From NCBI GenBank assembly GCA_937887565.1, contig CALABS010000012.1, forward strand, positions 1 through 64,000: a stretch of DNA of 64,000 bases, given 5' to 3'. Shown here piece by piece: positions 27,639 through 35,642 of this stretch. The DNA comes from an uncultured Rhodospirillaceae bacterium. GTDB taxonomy: Bacteria > Pseudomonadota > Alphaproteobacteria > Rhodospirillales > Magnetospirillaceae. Every line of letters begins with the position of its first letter. The first letter of the stretch is position 1. The notes beneath the pieces were generated by a model. It made no database searches. It was given only the letters and a program-made list of their open reading frames with translations, and was not told the origin of the DNA. The position numbers were made by a program, and so were the translations under genes.

Positions 27639-28049
27639 ATGGCATCTGTTTCCCCCACCACGGCCGAGGACCGGCGGCGGCTCTGGCATCCGCGTGGAAC
27701 GCTCTGTGCTGTCTGCCGGCGACCCACCCGTGGCTTTGGCTGGTTCGACCCGGTGCGGTCGAAGCAACCGCGCCCCTCGGTCTGGTTCTGCTCGATGGCC
27801 TGCCAAGGCTTCTGGACGCGCTTGGCGCGGGAGCGCTGGGCCATGGTTGATCTCACCGAACAGGAGAAGGCGGCGATCCGCGCCGCCATGAAGCCGGTCG
27901 CCGAGATCATGGAGGAAATCGGCTGGCAGGCGCGCTTCTCCGACCTCACTGAGGCGCAGGTGCTCACGCTCATCGAGGTCGCCGTCGGCGGCTTCCAGGA
28001 CGCCATGCACGCGATGGCAGCCGACGCCGACGCGGAGGTGCCGTTCTGA
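27639..28049 (+). CDS. DUF6511-like phage protein with Cys motif
   Basis: 136 residues. The N-terminal part holds CAVCRRPTRGFGWF and FCSMACQGFW, two cysteine pairs that could bind zinc. The rest is helical (LTEQEKAAIRAAMKPVAEIM). It resembles the DUF6511 proteins found beside helicase and nuclease genes in alphaproteobacterial phages. The job is unknown. Its stop overlaps the nuclease start. Confidence 0.65.
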   Translation: MASVSPTTAEDRRRLWHPRGTLCAVCRRPTRGFGWFDPVRSKQPRPSVWFCSMACQGFWTRLARERWAMVDLTEQEKAAIRAAMKPVAEIMEEIGWQARFSDLTEAQVLTLIEVAVGGFQDAMHAMAADADAEVPF

Positions 28050-28816
28050 TGCTCGACTATAACCACCGCCCCACCTGCGCCGAACGCATCAATGCGGTGA
28101 TCAACGAGGCGATCACCGCTAAACGCGCGGCGGTTGCGCCGAGGACCTACCTCGGCGGCTCCCGCCTTGGACACGGCTGTGAGCGCGCTCTGCAATTCGA
28201 GTTCGCGGGCGCGCCGAAGGATGAGGGCCAAGAGTTCTCCGGGCAGACGCTGCGGATCTTCGAGATCGGACACGCGCTCGAAGATCTTGCCATCCGCTGG
28301 CTGCGCGGTGCCGGGTTCGATCTCTATACCCGCAAGGGCAACCGTCCGGACGGCGAGCAATTCGGCTTCTCGGTCGCTGGTGGCCGCATCCGCGGTCATG
28401 TCGATGGGATCATCGCCGCCGCACCCCAGCTGCTGGGCATCGGCGTTCCCGCGCTCTGGGAATGCAAGACGATGAACGCCAGGAACTGGCGCGAGACCGT
28501 GGCCAAGGGCGTGGTTGTCGCGAAGCCCGTCTACGCGTCCCAGATCGCCCTCTACCAGGCCTACATGGAGGCGCAGGTCCCCGGCATCTCCGACAATCCC
28601 GCGCTCTTCACTGCCATCAACAAGGACACCGCCGAACTGCACCACGAACTGGTGCCGTTCGACGCGGGGCTCGCCCAACGCATGAGCGATCGCGCCGTGC
28701 GGATCCTTGAGGCGACGGATGCAGGGGATCTGCTGCCGCGCATCGCCACGACCCGTGATTTCCACGAGTGCCGAATGTGCCCGTGGGCGGAACGCTGCTG
28801 GGGGCTGCCGGCATGA
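28049..28816 (+). CDS. PD-(D/E)XK (RecB/Cas4-like) exonuclease
   Basis: 255 residues. The nuclease core is seen in GHVDGIIA (Asp) and ALWECKTMN (Glu-x-Lys), with an upstream SRLGHGCERALQFEF. The C-terminal HECRMCPWAERCW supplies cysteines that, with Cys in the N-terminal motif, could hold an iron-sulfur cluster as in Cas4 and AddB. It likely resects DNA ends for the Sak4-type annealer. It overlaps both neighbouring genes by four bases or fewer. Confidence 0.82.
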   Translation: MLDYNHRPTCAERINAVINEAITAKRAAVAPRTYLGGSRLGHGCERALQFEFAGAPKDEGQEFSGQTLRIFEIGHALEDLAIRWLRGAGFDLYTRKGNRPDGEQFGFSVAGGRIRGHVDGIIAAAPQLLGIGVPALWECKTMNARNWRETVAKGVVVAKPVYASQIALYQAYMEAQVPGISDNPALFTAINKDTAELHHELVPFDAGLAQRMSDRAVRILEATDAGDLLPRIATTRDFHECRMCPWAERCWGLPA

Positions 28817-31101
28817 GCGGGAACAAGGTCGTCTCCCTCGATGCGTGGCGCGACTTCAACGACGCCGCGCCGCAGGCCGATCCGTTCGACATCGAGCCGG
28901 ATCCAGAGCAGATCGCCGTCTTTCTCGACGTCGTCTTCGGTTACTGCGAGGGCTGGGTGCCCCTGCGCGGGTTCGTGGACAAGGGCCAAGGCATCGACGG
29001 CCGACCCCACAACGCCTGGATCGAGATCGACGACAGTTTGCTGGAGAAGGCGGTTTCCTTCGCCGGTTGGGCAGCACGCGAAGGGGCGGCCTTCTATGTG
29101 GTGCCGGGAACGGTCGCCGAGACCGGCAAGGCCAAGGCCGCCGATGTCCAGCAGATGCAGACGGTCCTGGTCGACCTCGACGCCGGAGACATTGCGGCCA
29201 AGCTTGACCACCTCGTCCGTCATCTCGGCGACCCGACACTGCTCGTCGAAAGTGGCGGCCGGACGCCGGACGGTCTCGACAAGCTGCATGTCTGGTGGCG
29301 CTTGAGCGAACCGGCCGAGGGCGAGGACATCGCGCTTCTCTGTCGGCTGCGCGGCGACATTGCGGTCAAGGTCGGCGGCGATACGCATTTCCGCTCGGCC
29401 CACCAGCCGATCCGTCTGGCCGGCTCCGTCTATCACAAGGGCGGCTTCAAGCGGCTGGTCAACATCCGCCGCCACAGCCCCCGGACCGAGGTCCATCTGC
29501 GCGACTTCGCCGAACTCGTCGCCGACATGCCGCCGCTTGCCGGGGTCGGATCCGAGCCAGGCCCCTCGACCGACAAACCGTCGATCACCGATGTCCTGAC
29601 GACGCCGGTCCGCGAAGGCGGTTCGGACGATTGGACCCGCTTCCAGGGGGCGAGCGCCGCGATCGGCCACTACGTCCGCATGGCGCATGAGGGCCGCATG
29701 AGCCGCGACGACGCGTGGGAGGCGATCTGCCAGTACAACGCCGCCCAGCTCCGTCCCAGCTGGCCGCTCGAACGTCTCGCCTCGGAAGCACAGCGCCTCT
29801 GGCGGCTGCACGAAGAGCGCCATGGGCCGGCCCTCGAACGGATCGCCGTGCCGCCGATGTCCGCGCTGCCGGTTTTCACGCTCGGCGCACTGCTCGACGA
29901 CGTGAGCCCGATGCCCGACGACATCATCGCGCCGCGATTGCTGACGCCCGGCGGGATGCTGGTGCTCGGCGGAGCCCCCAAGGTCGGCAAGAGCGACTTC
30001 CTGATCAGTCTGCTCGTCCACATGGCGGCGGGCGTGCCCTTCCTCGGCTTTGCGCCAAGCCGGCCGCTGCGGATCTTCTATCTGCAGGCGGAGATCCAGT
30101 ACCACTATCTGCGGGAGCGCCTCCAGGCCATCCGGATCGAGCCGGCGCTCCTGGCCGCGGCGCGCGACAATCTCGTCGCCACGCCGAAGGTCCGCATGCT
30201 GCTCGACGCCGGCGGCGTGGGCCTGACCATCGCCGCGGTTCGCGCCCACTACGGCCATGGCGCGCCCGATATCCTCTGCATCGACCCGATCCGCAATCTC
30301 TTCGATGGGGGTCCGGACGGCGGCGGGGAGAACGACAACACCGCGATGCTCTTCTTCCTGCAGGAGCGGGTCGAAGCGCTGCGGGACGCCGTAGCCCCGG
30401 ATGCCGGCCTGATCCTCTGCCATCACACCCGCAAGATCACCAAGAAGCAGCTCGTCGAGGACCCGTTCATGGCGCTCTCGGGCGCGGGCAGCCTCCGCAG
30501 CTTCTACACCTCCGGGGTGATCATGCACCGGCCCGACGAGGACCGACCGGAGCGGATGCTGCATTTCGAGCTCCGCAACGGCCCCGGCATCGAGCCGATG
30601 ATCGTCGACAAGGCGGACGGACGCTGGATCGCGATCGACCGCTCGGAGACAAGGCTCGTGCGTCGCGAGTTCGGCGAGAAGCTCGACGCCGAGCGCGCGC
30701 GCAAACACGACGTGATCCTTCAACTGCTCTTCGATGAGGCCGAGGCCGGCCGGCTCTACACCGCGCTGCAATTCGCCGAGAGCTTCGAGAACCGGGCCGG
30801 GCTCGGCGGCAAGGACACGATCCGCGAACGGATCAGCGTGCTGGCCACAAAGGGTTTCATCAAGTTCGTTCGCGATGGCGCGCCGTTCGGCCTGCCGACC
30901 TCGCGCTCGAAATTCGGCTATCTCTGCGTCGAGGGGATGACCTTCCCGACCGGAGAAGAGACGGCAGACCCCGACACCGGCGAGGTCGTGTCCGTCCGGA
31001 TCCCGGTCCTTCCCAGCACCTACAAATGCCCGCAGAGCGGCGCGGCGCTGCCGGTCGAGAACCCCCTGGTCTGGGTGTATCAGACGGAGGAGACCTCGTG
31101 A
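28813..31101 (+). CDS. phage primase-helicase: RepB-like primase plus RepA-like ATPase
   Basis: 762 residues. The N-terminal ~250 have an archaeo-eukaryotic primase look: LVDLDAGD, an SGGRTPDGLDKLHVWWRL stretch, and HQPIRLAGSVYHKG. From about residue 370 comes a RecA-type helicase (Walker A GGAPKVGKSDF, Walker B ILCIDPIRNLF, LILCHHTRK). The C-terminus resembles a winged helix. The protein should start replication of the phage genome. The start at 28813 overlaps the nuclease stop as ATGA, and a repeat cluster follows its stop. Confidence 0.85.
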   Translation: MSGNKVVSLDAWRDFNDAAPQADPFDIEPDPEQIAVFLDVVFGYCEGWVPLRGFVDKGQGIDGRPHNAWIEIDDSLLEKAVSFAGWAAREGAAFYVVPGTVAETGKAKAADVQQMQTVLVDLDAGDIAAKLDHLVRHLGDPTLLVESGGRTPDGLDKLHVWWRLSEPAEGEDIALLCRLRGDIAVKVGGDTHFRSAHQPIRLAGSVYHKGGFKRLVNIRRHSPRTEVHLRDFAELVADMPPLAGVGSEPGPSTDKPSITDVLTTPVREGGSDDWTRFQGASAAIGHYVRMAHEGRMSRDDAWEAICQYNAAQLRPSWPLERLASEAQRLWRLHEERHGPALERIAVPPMSALPVFTLGALLDDVSPMPDDIIAPRLLTPGGMLVLGGAPKVGKSDFLISLLVHMAAGVPFLGFAPSRPLRIFYLQAEIQYHYLRERLQAIRIEPALLAAARDNLVATPKVRMLLDAGGVGLTIAAVRAHYGHGAPDILCIDPIRNLFDGGPDGGGENDNTAMLFFLQERVEALRDAVAPDAGLILCHHTRKITKKQLVEDPFMALSGAGSLRSFYTSGVIMHRPDEDRPERMLHFELRNGPGIEPMIVDKADGRWIAIDRSETRLVRREFGEKLDAERARKHDVILQLLFDEAEAGRLYTALQFAESFENRAGLGGKDTIRERISVLATKGFIKFVRDGAPFGLPTSRSKFGYLCVEGMTFPTGEETADPDTGEVVSVRIPVLPSTYKCPQSGAALPVENPLVWVYQTEETS

Positions 31102-31400
31102 TGCGGCAGCTCATCCCGACTACGCGGACTTACGCAGGATCAAGTTGTGGCAAGTTGCGGCGAGCTGGGCGACCAGCTTCCCAACTACTTTCGTTGCTTT
31201 TCGCGCCGCCGCGCTCCGCCCAGCCATCCCGCGCACATTCAAGTTGGGAAAGCTCGTCCCAACTACCTTGGCTCCCGCGCGCTCCGCTGCGCGGCCTTAC
31301 GCAGATTCAAGTTGGGAACGCGACCCACGCAATGGGTCGCCCCAACTTCGATTTCTCCAAAAAATTCAACGCGTTGATGCGCTCTCGAAGTTGTGGGGGT
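31102..31400. repeat. iteron-like repeat cluster, candidate replication origin
   Basis: No gene fits here. The core AAGTTG(G/T)GG recurs in both orientations. Forward copies lie at about 31141 (CAAGTTGTGG), 31151, 31240 (CAAGTTGGGAA), 31308 (CAAGTTGGGAA) and 31387 (GAAGTTGTGGG). Reverse copies are at about 31179 (TTCCCAACTAC), 31257 (TCCCAACTACC) and 31340 (CCCCAACTTCG). Two copies share the longer lead TTACGCAGATTCAAGTTG or its one-base variant. Position right after the replication initiator gene suggests an origin or an autoregulatory region. Confidence 0.55.
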
Positions 31401-31405
31401 GAAAG

Positions 31406-31464
31406 CCACCCCCTTCGGGGGTGGGGGAGAACCGCGCCGAGCGGGTTCTCCCACTCCCACCCCC
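31406..31464 (+). promoter_or_regulatory. two mutually exclusive hairpins before the RuvC-like gene
   Basis: A tight hairpin CCACCCCC-TTC-GGGGGTGG (31406-31424) shares its right arm with a longer one, in which GGGGGTGGGGGAGAACC (31417-31433) pairs with GGTTCTCCCACTCCCACC and following bases (to 31464). Only one can form at a time, as in an attenuator. It lies about 70 bases before the next start codon, with no T-tract after either stem. Confidence 0.45.
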
Positions 31465-31535
31465 AGGGGCTTCGCGCGCGCGGTCGCCGTGTCGTCCATC
31501 CCCTCACCGACATCAGACGAGAAGGACCCACCACC

Positions 31536-32069
31536 ATGAGCCAGTGCCCGTCACCCCTCCCCAAGAGCGCGCCCCATCCGGCCCCGGTCATCTCGACATC
31601 CGCGGGCAGCGCCATTCTCGCCCTGGATCTCGGCACCACCACGGGCTGGGCGAGCCTGGCGGGCGGGATCGTGCACAGCGGAACCGCCAGCTTCCGCTCA
31701 GGCCGCTACGACGGCGGCGGCATGCGCTACCTGCGCTTCCAGCACTGGCTCGAACAACTGGCCGACGACAGCGGTGGGTTGGCCGCGATCTATTTCGAGG
31801 AGGTCCGGCGCCATATCGGCACTGACGCCGCCCACCTCTACGGCGGTTTCCTGGCGACGTTGACCGCTTGGTGCGAGCGTGAGGGCGTCGCCTATCAGGG
31901 CGTTCCTGTCGGCACCATCAAACGCTTCGCCACGGGCAAGGGCAACGCCGGCAAGGATGCCGTGCTCGCCGCGATGCGCCAGCGCGGATTCCAACCCGCC
32001 GACGACAACGAGGCCGACGCGATCGCGATCCTGCTCTGGGCGATGGAGACCCGGGGAGGTGTGCTGTGA
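31536..32069 (+). CDS. RuvC-like Holliday junction resolvase
   Basis: 177 residues of the RNase H-like fold. The catalytic acids are in ILALDLGTTTGWA, IYFEEVRRH and DDNEADAIAILLW. The position of KDAVLAAMRQRG before the last acid matches phage RuvC-like enzymes. It should resolve branched DNA before packaging. A GAAGGA site precedes the ATG. The first 25 residues are proline- and serine-rich and probably disordered. Confidence 0.85.
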   Translation: MSQCPSPLPKSAPHPAPVISTSAGSAILALDLGTTTGWASLAGGIVHSGTASFRSGRYDGGGMRYLRFQHWLEQLADDSGGLAAIYFEEVRRHIGTDAAHLYGGFLATLTAWCEREGVAYQGVPVGTIKRFATGKGNAGKDAVLAAMRQRGFQPADDNEADAIAILLWAMETRGGVL

Positions 32070-32263
32070 GGTGGACGCCACGCGGATATGGCGGCCAGTG
32101 CCGCACCCCCGATGAAGTCAAGCGCGATGGCTGGCGCGAGCAGCGCGTCCTCGCGGTCTCTCTCGATGACGACCGGCTGACCTGGCCCGAGCGTGAGCTC
32201 GTCCGGCAACTCGGCGAGAAGCTCTATGGCGACCGCGATCAGGCGAAGGAGGCGCGTCGATGA
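32066..32263 (+). CDS. small phage protein, function unknown (65 aa)
   Basis: A basic protein beginning at a GTG that overlaps the resolvase stop and ending in ATGA overlap with the next gene. These overlaps are the main support. The sequence (TPDEVKRDGWREQRVLAVSL, LVRQLGEKLYG) suggests a small helical protein. No family is recognised. Confidence 0.6.
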   Translation: MRWTPRGYGGQCRTPDEVKRDGWREQRVLAVSLDDDRLTWPERELVRQLGEKLYGDRDQAKEARR

Positions 32264-32694
32264 CCCAGTGGACACCGAGCCTCGTCGAGGAACGTCTCGC
32301 GGAAGCGGCCTTCGTGCTCAAGCGCCTGCCCGAACCCCGGCGGCAGGGATATTTCAGCGTCTGGCCGGAGGTCATCCATAGCTTCGCCGACAAGGTCGGA
32401 CAGGAGCCGAAGCCGATGCGCGTCATCCCGTCACCCGCCGCGATCAGCCGGATGGAGGAGACGCTCAGCTGGACGGTGGGGCTCGATCCGATCGACGGCA
32501 AGATCGTCTGGCTGCGCGCCTACGGCGAGCGATGGAAAACCATCTGCTGGACCGTCGGATTGCAGCGGTCGGCGGCGCACGAGCATTGGCTCTACGCGCT
32601 CTGCGTGATCGCATTCCGGCTTAACGGTCGGCGGCTCAACCGCAGCTATTCGAAGCGCAAAGTGATCGAGCTGGCTGGGGCGGCGCAGCGCTGA
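32260..32694 (+). CDS. DUF6362-like phage protein
   Basis: 144 residues. The C-terminal half (IVWLRAYGERWKTICWTVGL, AAHEHWLYALCVIAFRLNG) looks like a sigma-factor region 4-type HTH. The N-terminal half is EERLAEAAFVLKRLPEPRRQ and a short loop. The pattern resembles DUF6362 proteins found before methyltransferase and terminase genes in related phages. A late-gene regulator is possible from position and fold guess. Confidence 0.6.
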   Translation: MTQWTPSLVEERLAEAAFVLKRLPEPRRQGYFSVWPEVIHSFADKVGQEPKPMRVIPSPAAISRMEETLSWTVGLDPIDGKIVWLRAYGERWKTICWTVGLQRSAAHEHWLYALCVIAFRLNGRRLNRSYSKRKVIELAGAAQR

Positions 32695-33066
32695 GCGATG
32701 GCGAGGAAGGTGTCCGCCGGACAGTTTTCGAACGGACATAAACGGCGGATCGGGCTAGGTTTTTGACTATCCTCGGGAGAGGCGCGCGCGTCGCGGCCTT
32801 GGTCCCGCTTCCAGACGAGTTCGCGGGTCCTTCCTGGCGGAAATCGTATGCTGGCGGGCGAGGCGCGATGGATCGCCAGCGACAGGGCCGGATTTTTGGG
32901 AAGCCACCCGGTATCCGGATCCACGCCAATCCCGAGAAACCACCAACGAACACGCGCCTGATGGCCGGACGCCCGTCGCGCCCGCTGGACTCCGCACGGA
33001 GTCCAGCGCGGTCTCCGGAGTCCAGGACCACAGGTGTCCACTTCGATCCACGGACCCATCCGACCC
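32695..33066 (+). other. non-coding gap with a perfect hairpin
   Basis: About 370 bases without a convincing gene, one of the few long gaps in the phage. It holds a perfect inverted repeat CTGGACTCCG-CA-CGGAGTCCAG (32985-33006) and a third copy of GGAGTCCAG shortly after (about 33017). This could be an operator or a transcription-processing site for the methyltransferase block. A GTG-start extension of the next gene to 33034 is possible. Confidence 0.4.
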
Positions 33067-34443
33067 ATGACGCTGAGCTTCGCCCCCGAGCGGATCGAGA
33101 CCTGGCCGCTTGCGCGCCTCCAGCCCTACGCCAAGAACGCGAAGGTGCACGGCGCGGACCAGGTCGCCAAGATTGCCGCCAGCATGGCCGAGTTCGGCTG
33201 GACCGTGCCCTGCCTCGTGGCCGAGGACGGGGAGCTGATCGCAGGCCATGGGCGCGTGCTTGCCGCGACGCAGCTGGGGCTGACGGAGGCACCGGTGATC
33301 GTGCTCGGTCATCTGACCGAGGCGCAGCGCCGGGCCTACCGCATCGCGGACAACAAGCTGACGGAACTCGGAAGCTGGGACGAGGCGTTGCTGTCCGCCG
33401 AGCTGCAGGGACTGCTGGCCGAGGACTTCGATCTGTCGCTGGTCGGATTCTCCGACGGCGAACTCGACAAGCTCCTCGCGCTCGATCCGGACGCGGACGA
33501 TGAAGACGGCGGGGTTGGCGGCTCGGTGCCGCCCGTGACCATCCCCGAGCCGCCGCGCAATCCGGCCTCGCGCACGGGCGATCTATGGATCCTCGGCGAT
33601 CACCGGCTGCTCTGCGGCGACAGTACGAACCATCAGGATGTACGCCGTCTGATGAACGGCGAGCGTGCGGTCCTGTTCGCCACCGACCCGCCGTATCTCG
33701 TGGACTACGACGGCTCGAACCACCCGACGCGGAACAAGGATTGGAGCCAATCCTACGGCGTCACCTGGGACGACAGTTCGCAGGGCGCGGAGCTTTACGA
33801 CGGCTTCATAGCCGCCGCAGTGGCCGAGGCGATCACCGAGGACGCCGCCTGGTATTGCTGGCACGCCTCTCGCCGCCAAGCGATGCTGGAGGCTTGCTGG
33901 GAGAAGGCCGGCGCCTTCGTCCATCAGCAGATCATCTGGGTGAAGGACCGCGGCGTCCTGACCCGGTCCCATTACCTTTGGAAGCACGAGCCCTGCTTCA
34001 TGGGATGGCGCCGTCCGAACCGCCCGCCGAAGGTGGCCGAGGAGACGCTGTCCTCGACCTGGGAGATGCCGTCCTTCGCCAAGGACGAGCGCCCCGACCA
34101 TCCGACGCCGAAACCGCTCGACGCCTTCGGGATCCCGATGCGCCAGCACGTGGCCCGTGGCGGGCTCTGCTACGAGCCGTTTTCCGGATCCGGCTCACAG
34201 ATCATGGCGGGCGAGACCAACGGCCGTCGTGTCTTCGCGATGGAGATCAGCCCGGCCTATGTCGATGTCGCCGTGGAGCGCTGGCAGGCGGACACGGGCC
34301 GCGAGGCGGTCCTCGACGGCGACGGCCGGACCTTCGTGCAGGTGAAGGCCGAACGGTTGGGCGGCGACGAAACCGCATCCACGGAAACGACCGACAGCAA
34401 AGCCGTGTCCGTACCCGCGCGAAAGCGCAAGACCGCCGCGTGA
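33067..34443 (+). CDS. ParB-like N-terminal domain fused to DNA adenine/N4-cytosine methyltransferase
   Basis: 458 residues. The first ~110 are a ParB/sulfiredoxin domain (LQPYAKNAKVHGADQVAKIA, LIAGHGRVLAATQLG). The rest is an amino-methyltransferase: the catalytic motif is DPPYLVDYDG, and the AdoMet motif near the C-terminus is YEPFSGSGSQIMAGE. Such orphan phage enzymes mark the genome against restriction. It is followed without a gap by the cytosine methyltransferase. The target sequence cannot be read from the protein. Confidence 0.88.
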   Translation: MTLSFAPERIETWPLARLQPYAKNAKVHGADQVAKIAASMAEFGWTVPCLVAEDGELIAGHGRVLAATQLGLTEAPVIVLGHLTEAQRRAYRIADNKLTELGSWDEALLSAELQGLLAEDFDLSLVGFSDGELDKLLALDPDADDEDGGVGGSVPPVTIPEPPRNPASRTGDLWILGDHRLLCGDSTNHQDVRRLMNGERAVLFATDPPYLVDYDGSNHPTRNKDWSQSYGVTWDDSSQGAELYDGFIAAAVAEAITEDAAWYCWHASRRQAMLEACWEKAGAFVHQQIIWVKDRGVLTRSHYLWKHEPCFMGWRRPNRPPKVAEETLSSTWEMPSFAKDERPDHPTPKPLDAFGIPMRQHVARGGLCYEPFSGSGSQIMAGETNGRRVFAMEISPAYVDVAVERWQADTGREAVLDGDGRTFVQVKAERLGGDETASTETTDSKAVSVPARKRKTAA

Positions 34444-34444
34444 C

Positions 34445-35626
34445 ATGCATGACCTGGCTTTACCTTCCTCCGGACGCGCTTCCGGAGCCGGAGACGCTTG
34501 TCTGTTCGGCCTCTCGCTCTGTTCTGGCGCCGGCGGGCTTGACCTCGGGCTCGCAATCGCCTGCCCCGGATATCGTGCTGTGGGCTATGTCGAACGGGAA
34601 ACCTACGCCGCAGCCATCCTCGTGGCGCGGATGGAAGACGCGGCCCTGGATCCGGCGCCTGTCTGGGACGACGTTGCCACCTTTGATGGCCGCCCGTGGC
34701 GCGGCGCGGTGGACGTCGTCACTGCGGGCTACCCGTGCCAGCCGTTCAGCGTTGCAGGCAAACGTAGGGGATCGGACGATCCGCGCCATCTCTGGCCGCA
34801 TGTCGCCCGAATTATCGCCGAGGCCGAGCCGCCCTTCGTCTTCCTCGAAAATGTCGCCCATCATCTCCGCCTCGGTTTCCCCGAAGTCGCCGCAGGACTG
34901 GTCGGCATGGGCTACCGCCTTGCGGCGGGCATCTTCACAGCGGCGGAAGTCGGCGCTCCCCACAAGCGCGAGCGTCTGTTCATCCTCGCCATCCGTGAGG
35001 ACGACAAGCTGGCCGACCCCGCGCGCCTGCTCGGGGATCCGGTCGAGTGGTGGGAACCGGACGGAGATGATGCGGCTCTGGCCGACACCCCGGGCGAGCG
35101 CGAACGAGAACCGGCAGACGAAACCCACGCCCTCGCAGGCGGCGGGCCAGCACGGGATGAACCTCGCGACGACAGCAGTGCTGTGGCCAACGCCGCAGAC
35201 CGACAGCTTTCGAAGCCGAGGGGGCGAGCGAAAGGACGAGAAGGGTCTGGACCGCATGGCGCGCGACTGGCCGACGCCGATGGCGAACGACGGCTGCAAG
35301 CCGAGCGCGGGCAATCGGCGGACGGCCGACCTGACCCATGCAGCGGCGATCTGGATGACTCCCACGGCACGCGATCACAAGGATGGGGCGACCAGCCTTG
35401 CCAACACGCCGGTCAACGGCCTGCTTGGCCGCCAGGCCCTGGTGATGTCGATGAATGGGAGCGATACCTCGCAACCGCGCCGGACCTTGAACCCGCTGTT
35501 CGTCGAGGCGCTGATGGGCTGGCCCATCGGGTGGACCGGCTTCGCCTCTGTGGCAACGGAGTGGTCCCGTTGGTTGCAGCGCATGCGCTCAGAACTCTGG
35601 CGGCTGAACTTCTGGCCGATGAATGA
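34445..35626 (+). CDS. DNA (cytosine-5-)-methyltransferase
   Basis: 393 residues. Motif I is LSLCSGAGGLDLGL, motif IV with the nucleophilic Cys is AGYPCQPFSVAG, motif VI is FLENVAHH, motif VIII GAPHKRERLFILA, and motif X ends CGNGVVPLVAAHALRTL. Between VIII and X lies a long variable stretch with repeated LADAD-like pieces that should hold target recognition. It starts next to the previous stop. Unusually, a second frame is open across the whole gene (separate entry). Confidence 0.88.
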   Translation: MHDLALPSSGRASGAGDACLFGLSLCSGAGGLDLGLAIACPGYRAVGYVERETYAAAILVARMEDAALDPAPVWDDVATFDGRPWRGAVDVVTAGYPCQPFSVAGKRRGSDDPRHLWPHVARIIAEAEPPFVFLENVAHHLRLGFPEVAAGLVGMGYRLAAGIFTAAEVGAPHKRERLFILAIREDDKLADPARLLGDPVEWWEPDGDDAALADTPGEREREPADETHALAGGGPARDEPRDDSSAVANAADRQLSKPRGRAKGREGSGPHGARLADADGERRLQAERGQSADGRPDPCSGDLDDSHGTRSQGWGDQPCQHAGQRPAWPPGPGDVDEWERYLATAPDLEPAVRRGADGLAHRVDRLRLCGNGVVPLVAAHALRTLAAELLADE

Positions 35627-35642
35627 CGGGGTGCCAGCATGA
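34449..35642 (+). CDS. overlapping open frame across the cytosine methyltransferase, possible overprinted gene
   Basis: 397 codons without a stop, in a different frame from the methyltransferase, starting four bases later. The N-terminal half is serine-, arginine- and proline-rich, as expected of a shadow frame. The C-terminal half is not shadow-like: it repeats WPTP (SWPTPRA, LWPTPRASA, LWPTPQTDS, DWPTPMANDG) and ends LNPLFVEALMGWPIGWTG. That combination recurs in proteins I know from other phages. Its stop overlaps the next gene as ATGA, the coupling used through much of this operon. Whether it is translated alone, or by frameshift from the methyltransferase, is open. Confidence 0.4.
   Translation: MTWLYLPPDALPEPETLVCSASRSVLAPAGLTSGSQSPAPDIVLWAMSNGKPTPQPSSWRGWKTRPWIRRLSGTTLPPLMAARGAARWTSSLRATRASRSALQANVGDRTIRAISGRMSPELSPRPSRPSSSSKMSPIISASVSPKSPQDWSAWATALRRASSQRRKSALPTSASVCSSSPSVRTTSWPTPRACSGIRSSGGNRTEMMRLWPTPRASANENRQTKPTPSQAAGQHGMNLATTAVLWPTPQTDSFRSRGGERKDEKGLDRMARDWPTPMANDGCKPSAGNRRTADLTHAAAIWMTPTARDHKDGATSLANTPVNGLLGRQALVMSMNGSDTSQPRRTLNPLFVEALMGWPIGWTGFASVATEWSRWLQRMRSELWRLNFWPMNDGVPA

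Noticed and set aside
28561..30771. A 736-codon minus-strand frame across the primase-helicase
   Set aside because: Antisense shadow; the plus-strand gene has Walker motifs and ATGA coupling with its neighbour.
31102..31400. CRISPR-like array
   Set aside because: The repeats are short, occur in both orientations and are unevenly spaced, with no cas genes nearby.
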